From contig NZ_FOQG01000016.1 in the NCBI RefSeq assembly GCF_900113685.1, positions 1 to 64,000 of the forward strand: DNA of 64,000 bases, given 5' to 3'. Source of the DNA: Nocardioides psychrotolerans (GTDB lineage Bacteria > Actinomycetota > Actinomycetes > Propionibacteriales > Nocardioidaceae). Under the pieces are notes generated by a model. That model saw only the letters and a program-made list of their open reading frames with translations. It had not been told where the DNA came from and did no database searches. Shown here piece after piece: positions 17,849-25,897 of the stretch; the stretch's first letter is position 1, and each line of letters begins with the position of its first letter. The position numbers and the translations under genes are program-made.

Positions 17849-19473
17849 CCGAGGATGCCCAGGGCCCGGCGGCGCTCGAGGCCCCGCAGCCGACCCTTCT
17901 GCACCTTGCCGGTGCCGGTCAGCGGCAGCCTCTCGACGATCTCGATCCGACTGGGCTGCTTGAAGCGGGCGAGACGCTCCGCGCAGTGGTCGCGTACGGC
18001 GGACCCGACGGTCGCCGGTTCGGCTCCGGGCGCCACGACGTAGGCGACCACGGCCTCACCGGTGATGGGGTCGGCGACGCCGATGACAGCGACCTCGCGC
18101 ACCTCGGGGACCTCGGCGATGACCTCCTCGACCTCCACGGGGTAGACGTTGAAGCCCGACACGATGATCAGCTCCTTGAGCCGGTCGACGAGGAAGAGGT
18201 CGCCCGAGGAGTCGAGGAAGCCGACGTCCCCGGTGGACCACCAGCCGTCGTCGTCGGGCCCGTCAGCACCGTCGGGCCAGTAGCCGCTGAACAGGTTGGC
18301 GCCGCGGATCTGGATCTCCCCGGGGTCGTCGCCGACCGGGATCTCGCCGGCCTCGTCGACGAGGCGGATCTCGATGCCCTCGAGCGCGGCCCCGACCGAG
18401 CCGGTCTGGAGCCGCTCGGAGCGCAGCGTGCTGGTGACGACCGGGGAGGCTTCGGTCAGCCCGTAGCCCTGGTGCACGGCGATGCCGGTGCGCGCGGTGA
18501 ACTCCTCGATGACCTCCGGGGCCAGCGGCGCCGAGCCGGAGAGCACCAGGCGGACCGGGCCGAGCCGCTCCTCGAGTCCTTCGACGGAGCGCCAGTAGGC
18601 GAAGACCGGCGGGGCGATCGGCACCACGCTGCACGCCTCGTCGTCGATCAGGTCGAGCGTGCCCTGCGGGTCGAAGCGCTCGGCGAGCACCAGCTTGGCT
18701 CGGTGCAGCAGCACGCCGCCGAGCACCGCGTTGAGTCCGTAGACGTGGAACATCGGCAGCACCCCGAGCACCACGTCGTCCCCGTGCATCATCGGCGGGT
18801 CGACGGCAGCGGCCTGCTCGATGTTGGCGATCAGCGCGCGGTGGGTGAGCATCGCGGCGCGCGGGCGGCCCGACGTACCACTGGTGTAGAGGAGGGCCGC
18901 GAGCTTCTCGGGGTCCTGAAGCGGGGGGATCCGGCGCGCACTGTCGGCCCGCAGGTGGTCGTAGGAGCGCTCGCCGGGGAGCAGGGTCGAGCCGATGACG
19001 ACCACCCGCGGCAGGGTCAGGCGCGCCAGGACCTCGGGGTCGAAGTCGTCGGCGCCCTCCAGGTCGCCAGTCCGGGCACGGTCCAGCAGCCCGACGGCCT
19101 CGCGCACCCGGGTCACGCTGCTGCCGTCGGCCACGACCATCCGGGAGCCGGAGTCGGCGATCATCCGGGCGAGCTCGCCCGGGGTCGCCGTCGGGTTGAC
19201 CGGCACGGCGACGGCCTGGGCGCGCAGCGTGCCGAGGTAGGTCGTGACGAACTCGATCCGGTTGCCGACGACGAGCATCACGCGCAGCCCCGCGACGATG
19301 CCGGCGGCGCCGAGCCCGGTCGCGACCCGCCCCACCTCGTCGTCGAGCTGGGCCCACGTGACGCTACGTCCACCGGCCTCCACGACCGCGAGGCGATCGG
19401 GGCTCTCAGCGGCGGCGCTCGCCACGAGCTCGGCGACGTCCCGGGCGACCGGGGACGGGTTCTGGCCTGACAT
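17845..19473 (-). CDS. Long-chain fatty-acid-CoA ligase (AMP-binding enzyme)
   Basis: This ANL-superfamily enzyme activates a carboxylic acid as acyl-AMP, then acyl-CoA. The 542-residue protein has the P-loop LLYTSGTSGRPRAAMLTH, the GYGLTEASPVV motif, STGDVGFLDSSG with the hinge region DRLKELIIVSGFNVYP, and the C-terminal catalytic Lys in GTGKVQKGRL. The start at MSGQNPSPVARDV was chosen because upstream sequence is the intergenic region of the divergent HAD gene. The substrate is not predictable; a medium or long fatty acid is likely by family. Confidence 0.88.
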   Translation of the reverse strand: MSGQNPSPVARDVAELVASAAAESPDRLAVVEAGGRSVTWAQLDDEVGRVATGLGAAGIVAGLRVMLVVGNRIEFVTTYLGTLRAQAVAVPVNPTATPGELARMIADSGSRMVVADGSSVTRVREAVGLLDRARTGDLEGADDFDPEVLARLTLPRVVVIGSTLLPGERSYDHLRADSARRIPPLQDPEKLAALLYTSGTSGRPRAAMLTHRALIANIEQAAAVDPPMMHGDDVVLGVLPMFHVYGLNAVLGGVLLHRAKLVLAERFDPQGTLDLIDDEACSVVPIAPPVFAYWRSVEGLEERLGPVRLVLSGSAPLAPEVIEEFTARTGIAVHQGYGLTEASPVVTSTLRSERLQTGSVGAALEGIEIRLVDEAGEIPVGDDPGEIQIRGANLFSGYWPDGADGPDDDGWWSTGDVGFLDSSGDLFLVDRLKELIIVSGFNVYPVEVEEVIAEVPEVREVAVIGVADPITGEAVVAYVVAPGAEPATVGSAVRDHCAERLARFKQPSRIEIVERLPLTGTGKVQKGRLRGLERRRALGILG

Positions 19474-19602
19474 GTGGCGATACTTCCACACCCGGGCCGC
19501 CGCCTCTGCCGGACCGCGGACATCACCGAGGACACCCAGGGACACCCAGGAAGCCGAGGCACGCCGTACGACGCCCGCGACGTCGCGGGCTACCCTGAGC
19601 CG

Positions 19603-20484
19603 GTGCCGCCGCCGGACAAGCACCACAAGCCACTGAACCTCCAGCAACGCTCGACCCTGGCCGGGGAGGCAGCGGCCGCGGCGGCCGAGGTCGAGAGCGC
19701 CCTGCTCACCCCGGCGGACCTCACGTCGGCGGCGTTCTTCGACGTCGACAACACCGTCATGCAGGGCGCCAGCATCTTCCACCTGGCCCGCGGGCTGCAC
19801 CGCCGCGACTTCTTCACCACGCGCGACATCCTGGGCGCTGCCTGGAAGCAGGCCTACTTCCGCATCGTGGGGGTCGAGGACCCCGAGCACGTCGCCGAGG
19901 CCCGCAACTCCGCGCTCAGCTTCATCGCCGGCCACACCGTCGCCGAGCTCGAGGAGCTGGGCGAGGAGATCTTCGACGAGGCGATGGCCCACCGGATCTG
20001 GCCCGGCACCCGGGCGCTGGCCCAGATGCACCTCGACCAGGGGCAGCGGGTGTGGCTCGTGACCGCAGCCCCGATCGAGATCGCCACGATCATCGCCCGG
20101 CGCCTCGGGCTCACCGGCGCCATGGGCACCGTCTCCGAGCACATCGACGGCGTCTACACCGGCCGACTGGTCGGCGACATGCTCCACGGACCGGCCAAGG
20201 CCGTCGCCGTGCAGGCCCTTGCCGACCGCGAGGGGCTCGACCTCGCCACCTGCTCTGCCTACTCCGACTCCGCCAACGACCTGCCGATGCTCTCGCTGGT
20301 GGGCGACCCGGTGGCGATCAACCCCGACCCCCGGCTGCGCGCCCACGCCCGCGCCGAGGGGTGGCGGATCCGTGACTACCGGACCGGTCGCAAGGCCGCC
20401 CGGGCCGGGCTGGTCGTGGGGGCCCTCGCTGGCGCGGCCTCCGGCACCGTCGCCGCCGGTGTGGCGTTCCGCAAGCGACGCTGA
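19603..20484 (+). CDS. HAD-IB family phosphatase (SerB-like)
   Basis: The 293-residue protein is a HAD-IB hydrolase: motif I FFDVDNTVMQGAS (nucleophile Asp and general acid Asp), motif II VTAAP, and motif IV YSDSANDLPML. Such SerB/CicA-like enzymes dephosphorylate small phospho-compounds, possibly phospholipid head groups. The C-terminus ends in a hydrophobic Ala/Gly-rich helix and basic RKRR tail, suggesting membrane association. The GTG start follows -10 TACCCT by six bases (leaderless). It precedes the bldN-like sigma gene, an order recalled from Streptomyces. Confidence 0.82.
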   Translation: MPPPDKHHKPLNLQQRSTLAGEAAAAAAEVESALLTPADLTSAAFFDVDNTVMQGASIFHLARGLHRRDFFTTRDILGAAWKQAYFRIVGVEDPEHVAEARNSALSFIAGHTVAELEELGEEIFDEAMAHRIWPGTRALAQMHLDQGQRVWLVTAAPIEIATIIARRLGLTGAMGTVSEHIDGVYTGRLVGDMLHGPAKAVAVQALADREGLDLATCSAYSDSANDLPMLSLVGDPVAINPDPRLRAHARAEGWRIRDYRTGRKAARAGLVVGALAGAASGTVAAGVAFRKRR

Positions 20485-20697
20485 GGCCGCAGAGCTCGAC
20501 CGCCCGAACGGGCCCATCCGGACCCATGCGGGCGCGACCCAAGGGCCCGACGGACACAGGTGCGCCTCAGAGCGCCGCTCGGGCCGCTGGTCTGGACCGG
20601 AGAATCGCAGATTTGTTTCCCGTCAGTAGCTAACTGGCCTACCATCGCAGGACAGGGCGCCGGGGGGTTAGCCTCAGCGGGAGGGTCTCTCATCAGC

Positions 20698-21477
20698 ATG
20701 CCGTCAGACGGTCGTGACATGGAGCGCGGGCTGGATGCCCTGCGCGACTGGGTCGCGCGCCTGATCCTGGTCGAGCAGCCACTGCTCGCGGGAGGCACGC
20801 AGATCCTGAGCACCGAGGCACTGGCCGACGACAGCCACCACCCCCTCAGCGGTGGCGCGGGCAGTCCGGGAGGCGGCACCTACGGCGACGCCGACCTGGC
20901 GACCTCCTCGGAGGAGAACGAGGCCGAGCGCACCCGCTTGATCGCGCTCGTCGAGCTGGCCCGCAAGGGCGACGCCGACGCGTTCGGCCTCCTCTACGAC
21001 CACTACCAGTCCTCGGTCTACCGCTTCCTCTTCTACCGCACCCGCTCCTCGACGTTGGCCGAGGACCTCACCTCGGAGACCTTCTTCCGAGCATTGCGGA
21101 GCATGACCAACTTCCGGTGGCAGGGCAAGGACTTCGGCGCCTGGCTCATGACCATCGCCCGCAACCTGGCGACCGACCACTTCAAGGCCGGCCGCACGCG
21201 CCTGGAGATGACCACCGAGGACATGGGGGCCCACGACGACACCACCGAGGGCCCGGAGATGACGGTGCTCGCCGGGCTCACCAACGAGATCCTCCTCAAG
21301 GCACTCACCGAGCTCCCCGACGAGCAGCGCGACTGCCTGGTCATGCGATTCCTCCAGGGCATGAGCATCGCCGAGACCGCCGCCGTCCTGGGTCGCAGCG
21401 ACGGCGCCGTCAAGCAGCTCCAGCTGCGCGGGGTCCGCAACCTCGCCAAGCTGATGCCTGACGGGATCAGGGGGTGA
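20698..21477 (+). CDS. bldN: ECF sigma factor of the BldN type
   Basis: This 259-residue extracytoplasmic-function sigma factor resembles sigma-BldN of Streptomyces, which drives aerial growth genes. Sigma2 (about residues 80-150: KGDADAFGLLYDHYQSSVYR, LAEDLTSETFFRALR) and sigma4 (about 195-250: ELPDEQRDCLVMRFLQGMSI, GRSDGAVKQLQLRG) are intact. As in BldN, about 75 extra N-terminal residues precede sigma2; in Streptomyces this pro-sequence is removed. The ATG with GGGAGGG upstream was chosen. The next gene encodes the matching RsbN-like anti-sigma factor, supporting orthology. Confidence 0.85.
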   Translation: MPSDGRDMERGLDALRDWVARLILVEQPLLAGGTQILSTEALADDSHHPLSGGAGSPGGGTYGDADLATSSEENEAERTRLIALVELARKGDADAFGLLYDHYQSSVYRFLFYRTRSSTLAEDLTSETFFRALRSMTNFRWQGKDFGAWLMTIARNLATDHFKAGRTRLEMTTEDMGAHDDTTEGPEMTVLAGLTNEILLKALTELPDEQRDCLVMRFLQGMSIAETAAVLGRSDGAVKQLQLRGVRNLAKLMPDGIRG

Positions 21478-21544
21478 TGACGGTGGTCGGTTTTGTTCCC
21501 GCTGGGGCAGTGTCGCTGCCCACGTATTTGCATCAGGCCGCCGC

Positions 21545-21573
21545 CGTAACTTCCGTAGTTGACCCGTCGTTGA
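21545..21573 (+). promoter_or_regulatory. Sigma-BldN-type promoter upstream of rsbN
   Basis: CGTAAC (21545-21550) and CGTTGA (21568-21573) lie 17 bp apart in the gap between bldN and rsbN. They match, as recalled, the -35 CGTAAC and -10 CGTTGA consensus of Streptomyces sigma-BldN, whose best-known target is rsbN itself. The leader to the rsbN start would be about 60 nt. Confidence 0.7.
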
Positions 21574-21640
21574 GCCCGATGTCAGCACCTTTTACCTCGC
21601 TGGCACGACCCGCAACCGGAACGACCACAGGATGGACCCG

Positions 21641-22804
21641 ATGACACCCGCATTCACGGCGCGACGACGCGCCGAGGAGTTCAACTCCCTGGTCGAGAAC
21701 GCCTCGACCCGCGAGCTGACCGATGCGCGCTACGTCAACGTCCTCGAGCTCGTCGAGGCGCTGCGGCACGTCACCCCCGTCCAGGCCCGCCCGACCTTCG
21801 TGGCCGACCTGCGCGAGCGGTTGATGATCGCCGCCGAGACCGCCCTCGCCCCCTCGCCCGACGCCGAGCTGAAGGCGCGCCTGACCGTCGCCCCCCGTCG
21901 TACGCCGCGTGAGCGCCGCATCGCTGTCGCCATGGGCGGTTTCGCGATCGTCGGCGCCACCACCTCGATGGCCTTGGCCGCCCAGACCGCGCTGCCCGGC
22001 GACACCCTCTATCCGCTCAAGCGGGCCCTGGAGAACGCTCAGGCAGGCGTCCAGGTCGACGAGGGCGACAAGGGCTCGACACTGCTCGCCAACGCCTCCG
22101 GCCGCCTCGAGGAGGTCGACAAGCTCAGCCGTGAGAAGCGCGACAGCGCCACGCTGGTGATCGCCGAGACGCTCCAGGCCTTCACGTCGCAGGCGACCGA
22201 GGCGTCCGACCTGATGCTGGCCTCCTACGAGTCCACCGGCCAGGAGGCGTCGATCTCGGAGCTGCGCAACTTCGCGGCCGACAGCATGACCGTCCTCCAG
22301 CAGCTCGAGGGCCTCGTGCCGGACGGTGCCCGCAGCGCCCTCGTCCAGGCCGCCCAAGTCCTCACCCAGATCGACCAGCAGGCCATCGCGCTGTGCCCCA
22401 CCTGCGTGGTCAAGGCTCTGACCGAGATCCCCGACTTCGTGTTCAACAACGCCACCGACCTCCTCGGCAACGTCACCGACAACCCGCCCGCCGAGCCGAC
22501 CAGCGCCACCGGCCCGGGCCAGGGCGGCAAGCCGGGCGGGGGCGGCAACCGCGGCACCGCTCAGCCCTCCGACGAGCCGACGCCCGTCGCGCCGACCAGG
22601 CCGCCCGTCATCGCACAGCCCGGCACGCCCGCGCCGGGCGAGGCTCCGGCCGGCAACGACGACGACGACGACCCGATCACCGACCTGACCGACGGCCTGA
22701 CCGGTGGCGGTTCCGCCCCGGCGCCCGCGATGCCGGCCGACCAGCCCGACCTCGGCGAGGTCCTCGACGACACCGTCGGTGGCGTCCTCGGCGAGCTCGA
22801 CTGA
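21641..22804 (+). CDS. rsbN: RsbN-like membrane anti-sigma factor (DUF5667)
   Basis: The 387-residue protein has a cytoplasmic N-terminal region (residues 1-90; FTARRRAEEFNSLVE start typical of the family), one membrane helix (about 93-115) and an extracytoplasmic DUF5667 domain beginning ALPGDTLYPLKRALE. A Gly/Pro-rich then Asp-rich tail (about residues 285-387) is low complexity. By analogy with Streptomyces it sequesters the upstream sigma factor at the membrane. The second ATG was chosen for AGGA eight bases upstream; an ATG three codons earlier is also possible. A hairpin terminator follows. Confidence 0.83.
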   Translation: MTPAFTARRRAEEFNSLVENASTRELTDARYVNVLELVEALRHVTPVQARPTFVADLRERLMIAAETALAPSPDAELKARLTVAPRRTPRERRIAVAMGGFAIVGATTSMALAAQTALPGDTLYPLKRALENAQAGVQVDEGDKGSTLLANASGRLEEVDKLSREKRDSATLVIAETLQAFTSQATEASDLMLASYESTGQEASISELRNFAADSMTVLQQLEGLVPDGARSALVQAAQVLTQIDQQAIALCPTCVVKALTEIPDFVFNNATDLLGNVTDNPPAEPTSATGPGQGGKPGGGGNRGTAQPSDEPTPVAPTRPPVIAQPGTPAPGEAPAGNDDDDDPITDLTDGLTGGGSAPAPAMPADQPDLGEVLDDTVGGVLGELD

Positions 22805-22821
22805 GGCTCGGCGCCCACGCT

Positions 22822-22852
22822 CGGTGACCTGCCCGTCCGGGCCAGGTCACCG
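22822..22852. terminator. Bidirectional hairpin terminator between convergent genes
   Basis: Arms CGGTGACCTG and CAGGTCACCG form a perfect 10-bp stem, extended by a CCC/GGG inner pair around a GTCC loop. It lies 18 bp after the rsbN stop and 68 bp from the plsC stop, so it can serve both strands. Confidence 0.75.
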
Positions 22853-22919
22853 GTTCTGTCGCCGGCCACTGTCACCGCCACGAGTCACCGCTATCGGGCG
22901 CTGATGGCCGGGATCCGGA

Positions 22920-24155
22920 TCAGCGGAAGACCGACTGGCGCTGCATCAGCAGCGAGTAGAGCGTCTGCTGGATCGTCTCGCGGACCTGGTCGGTCACGTT
23001 GAAGACCAGCATCGGGTCGTCGCCGGCCGTGCCGTCGTAGTCGTCGGTGCGGATCGGCTCACCGAACTCCAGCAGCCACTTCGACGGCAGCGGGACCAGC
23101 CCGAGCGGGCCCAGCAGCGGGAAGAACGGCGTGATCGGGATGTAGGGCACCCCGAGGATGCGCGCGAGGCCGGGAATGTTGCCGACCAGCGGGTATATCT
23201 CCTCGGCGCCGACGACGGCGAGCGGGACGATGGGGACGCCGGTGCGGAGCGCGGCCGACACGAAGCCGCCGCGGCCGAAACGCTGGAGCTTGTAGCGCTC
23301 GGCGTAGGGCTTGCCGATGCCCTTGAAGCCCTCGGGCCACACGCCGACGAGCTCGCCGCCGCGCAGCATCCGCTCGGCGTCCTCGCTGCAGGCCAGGGTG
23401 GCGCCGCCCTTGCGGGCCAGGCTGCTGACGATCGGCATCGAGAAGACCAGGTCGGCCCCCAGGGGCCTCAGGAAGCGGCCGGTGTGGTCGTGGATCGAGA
23501 CCATCGTCATGAGGCCGTCGATCGGGATCGTGCCGGAGTGGTTGGAGACGACCAGCGCCCCGCCGTCGGTGGGGATGTTGTCGATGCCACGGACCTCGAT
23601 GCGGAACCACTTCTCCGCGATCGGTCGCAGCGCGGCCATGAAGAACCGCTGGGTGACCTCCTGGTCGAAGCCGTACTCGTCGACGACGTAGTCGCCGGTG
23701 ACGCGGCGGCGCAGGAAGGCCAGGAAGCGGGCCAGCTGGGGCTCCCACTGCTCGCCGAAGACCTCGCGGGCGGCGTGCTGGAAAGCTGCCAGCCAGTCCT
23801 TGCTGGGGATGCCACCGAGGGGGTTGCGGCTCGTGGTGGTCGCCGGCGAGACCAGCGGCGAGGTGGAGGCCGCGGGCTGCTCGATGACCGGTGCGCTCTC
23901 GATGATCGGCGTCTCGCCGGGCAGCGCCGCGGGGTCGGTCGCGATGACCGGCTCGCGGGACGGGTCGAGCACCGGGTCGGCGACGACGGCGGGCGTCTCG
24001 GTCGTGGCGCGGTCCCTGGCGGGGCTTGGCTTCTTGGCGGCCGGCTTGGGCTTGCCGCGGGGCGCCAGGCTGCGCGCGGCGCTGCTCGGCTGCTTGCCGG
24101 TGCCGCGGCCAGGTCGGCCGCGGGTCCCGATGGGGATGATCTCGGCGTCACCCAC
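22920..24155 (-). CDS. 1-acyl-sn-glycerol-3-phosphate acyltransferase-like (PlsC family)
   Basis: The 411-residue protein has a long, disordered, Pro/Ala/Lys-rich N-terminal region (residues 1-110) and a C-terminal PlsC/AGPAT domain. The acyltransferase box here is NHSGTIPIDG rather than NHxxxxD with the usual spacing (His and Asp are present), and a FxxEGxR-like motif reads GVWPEGFKGIGKP. It probably acylates a lipid at the membrane. GTG start with AGGAGG upstream; overlaps the epimerase gene by eight bases. As recalled, the same gene pair occurs as M. tuberculosis Rv0501-Rv0502. Confidence 0.83.
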   Translation of the reverse strand: MGDAEIIPIGTRGRPGRGTGKQPSSAARSLAPRGKPKPAAKKPSPARDRATTETPAVVADPVLDPSREPVIATDPAALPGETPIIESAPVIEQPAASTSPLVSPATTTSRNPLGGIPSKDWLAAFQHAAREVFGEQWEPQLARFLAFLRRRVTGDYVVDEYGFDQEVTQRFFMAALRPIAEKWFRIEVRGIDNIPTDGGALVVSNHSGTIPIDGLMTMVSIHDHTGRFLRPLGADLVFSMPIVSSLARKGGATLACSEDAERMLRGGELVGVWPEGFKGIGKPYAERYKLQRFGRGGFVSAALRTGVPIVPLAVVGAEEIYPLVGNIPGLARILGVPYIPITPFFPLLGPLGLVPLPSKWLLEFGEPIRTDDYDGTAGDDPMLVFNVTDQVRETIQQTLYSLLMQRQSVFR

Positions 24156-25236
24156 GGCGTAGTCCTCCTGGACCGATCTCGACGAGGCCGGGCGCCCCCT
24201 GGGCCCGGGCCCGCGGGTAGCCGGGCTCGGGCAGCTGACGGGCGATCCCGGCGAGCACCCGCTCGGAGCGACCGCCCGTCGTGGGCAGGGTCTTGCCGAA
24301 GTCGGCGAAGGCCTCCGCGGTGGTGAACCGGGGCTCGAAGCCGAGGACCTCGCGCATCCGGGTCGTGTCGACGCCGCGGCCGTAGGTGAGGAAGGAGAGC
24401 TGCTCGGGCGAGAAGTCGGCCACCCGCGCCGAGCGGAGGAACGAGCCGACGTTGCCGACCGCGAAGCCAGGCATCGGGACGCTCGGCCGCTGGAGTCGGC
24501 GCGCAGCCTGCGAGAGCATCAGGATCCCGTCACCGGCGATGTTGAAGGTGCCGTGCACGTCGGCGCTCACGCTGTGGCGCAGCACGCCGAGCAGGTCGTG
24601 CTGGTGCAGGAACTGCAGGCGGGCGTCGTAGCCGAGCACCGTGGGCAGCACCGGGAGCCGGAAGTAGGACGTGATCGGGCTCAGCACCTGAGGTCCGATG
24701 ACGTTGGCGGCGCGCAGCAGCGTGACGCGGACGTCGGGACGCCGGCGGGCGAACCCACGGACGTAGCCCTCGATCTCGGCGACGTCCTTGGCGTAGCCGG
24801 CACGCGGAGCGCGGCGCGGCTCCATGTCCTCGGTGAACATCGCGGGGTCGCGGTTGCTGGCGCCGTAGACCGTCGTCGTCGACTTCACGATCAGGTGCCG
24901 CAGACCGGGCGCCTTCTGGCATGCCGCGAGCAGCTGCATCGTCCCGATGACGTTGAGCTCTTTCATCGTGTTGCGACCCCCGGCGCTGCCGGGGGTCGAG
25001 ATGACGCTCATGTGGACGACGGTGTCGACGTCCTCCTTCGCGATGACCTTCGCGATGACGGGGTTGCGGATGTCGGCGCGCACGAAGGAGACGTCGCCTA
25101 TGTCCCCGCGAGGGGGGACGACGTCCACGCCGATCACCCGGGAGACCCCGGGCTCGAGGGCAACGGCGCGCGCGAACTTACGTCCGAGGTCTCGCGAGAC
25201 CCCGGTCACGAGCACGACCTTGCCGACGCCGGCCAT
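24148..25236 (-). CDS. NAD-dependent epimerase/dehydratase (extended SDR)
   Basis: This 362-residue protein has an N-terminal Rossmann fold (KVVLVTGVSRDLGRKFA, acidic IGVDVV after strand 2) and the SDR active-site region STTTVYGASNRDP with RAGYAKDVAEIEGYV. The GalE-like substrate half is divergent, so a nucleotide-sugar substrate is only a guess. It lies 28 bp after the bS22 gene and overlaps plsC by eight bases, an arrangement conserved across actinobacteria (as recalled Rv0501, called galE2). No strong ribosome site precedes the ATG. Confidence 0.85.
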   Translation of the reverse strand: MAGVGKVVLVTGVSRDLGRKFARAVALEPGVSRVIGVDVVPPRGDIGDVSFVRADIRNPVIAKVIAKEDVDTVVHMSVISTPGSAGGRNTMKELNVIGTMQLLAACQKAPGLRHLIVKSTTTVYGASNRDPAMFTEDMEPRRAPRAGYAKDVAEIEGYVRGFARRRPDVRVTLLRAANVIGPQVLSPITSYFRLPVLPTVLGYDARLQFLHQHDLLGVLRHSVSADVHGTFNIAGDGILMLSQAARRLQRPSVPMPGFAVGNVGSFLRSARVADFSPEQLSFLTYGRGVDTTRMREVLGFEPRFTTAEAFADFGKTLPTTGGRSERVLAGIARQLPEPGYPRARAQGAPGLVEIGPGGLRRG

Positions 25237-25264
25237 CGCTGTGGTCAGTTCCCCGACTGCCGGC

Positions 25265-25366
25265 TTACTTGCCGAGCTTGCGACGCTGCACGCGCGTCTT
25301 CTTGAGCAGCTTGCGGTGCTTCTTCTTCGCCATACGCTTGCGTCGCTTCTTGATGACAGAACCCAC
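25265..25366 (-). CDS. 30S ribosomal protein bS22 (33 residues)
   Basis: This very small basic protein reads [16 protein letters not shown] then [17 protein letters not shown]. It is almost identical, as recalled, to the 33-residue actinobacterial small-subunit protein bS22 (AURKAIP1/COX24 domain) found in mycobacterial ribosome structures near the decoding region. The start is GTG with AGAGG upstream (GGAGAGGTATATCC before the GTG). More than half the residues are Lys or Arg. It is followed closely by the epimerase gene. Confidence 0.93.
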   Translation of the reverse strand: MGSVIKKRRKRMAKKKHRKLLKKTRVQRRKLGK

Positions 25367-25538
25367 GGATATACCTCTCCAAACTGCATAGGGTCCGCCA
25401 GGAAGTGCCTGGAGGACCCCACCACCCTATCCGTGGATGGGCGGCGCCGAAGAATCCGGTCAGGTGAGGTCCACCACCGGGACCGGCCTGACTGCTCCCG
25501 GGCGCCGACGAGGCGCCGCCCAGGAGCGGTCCGACTGC

Positions 25539-25745
25539 TCAGCCCGCGTTGTAGAAGCTGTTGCGGAGGTAGTCGTTGACGTCCTCCTCGAGCACGCGGA
25601 AGCTGCGGCCCACGCGCAACGCGGGCAGGTCACCTCCGTGCACGAGGCGGTAGACCGTCATCTTGGAGACCCGCATCATTGCGGCAACCTCGGCAATGGT
25701 CAGGAACTTGGACTCGGACAGATCACCGGTCGTGTTCGTTGCCAT
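25539..25745 (-). CDS. Excisionase-type helix-turn-helix regulator (BdtA/Rv0500A-like)
   Basis: The 68-residue DNA-binding protein has a MerR/excisionase winged helix: FLTIAEVAAMMRVSKMTVYR followed by LVHGGDLPALRVGRSFRVLE. It matches the small regulator always found next to bS22 in actinobacteria (in Streptomyces a recalled BldD target, bdtA). It is not BldC, whose sequence differs although the fold is the same. A -10-like TATTCT lies on the minus strand at 25816-25821, about 70 bp upstream. Its targets are unknown. Confidence 0.85.
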   Translation of the reverse strand: MATNTTGDLSESKFLTIAEVAAMMRVSKMTVYRLVHGGDLPALRVGRSFRVLEEDVNDYLRNSFYNAG

Positions 25746-25897
25746 GGCGCACCTAACTTTCTGTTGCGCACGGCATCGGCTTCCCCACCGATGTTCACAC
25801 GGGCGCGTCGTGGTGAGAATAGGGCCAGATGTGACTCATGGGGAAGAGGTTCACCAATGAAACTTCTGGGGCGTCGGCGTGTCGGCTTGACGGACCC

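Noticed and set aside
17327..18043. Peptides containing GPLHQGM in both MITE-like copies
   Set aside because: The shared residues come from the inverted-repeat DNA end; frames differ in length and lack start signals.
19474..19602. ATG start for the HAD gene 43 codons upstream
   Set aside because: The extra residues are not family-like and a -10 lies just before the GTG at 19603.
22540..22800. Separate gene in the Gly/Pro/Asp-rich tail of rsbN
   Set aside because: The frame is continuous with rsbN and other frames here are low-complexity shadows.
25539..25745. Naming the HTH gene bldC
   Set aside because: The fold is similar, but its neighbours (bS22, epimerase) and sequence fit the BdtA/Rv0500A regulator, not BldC.
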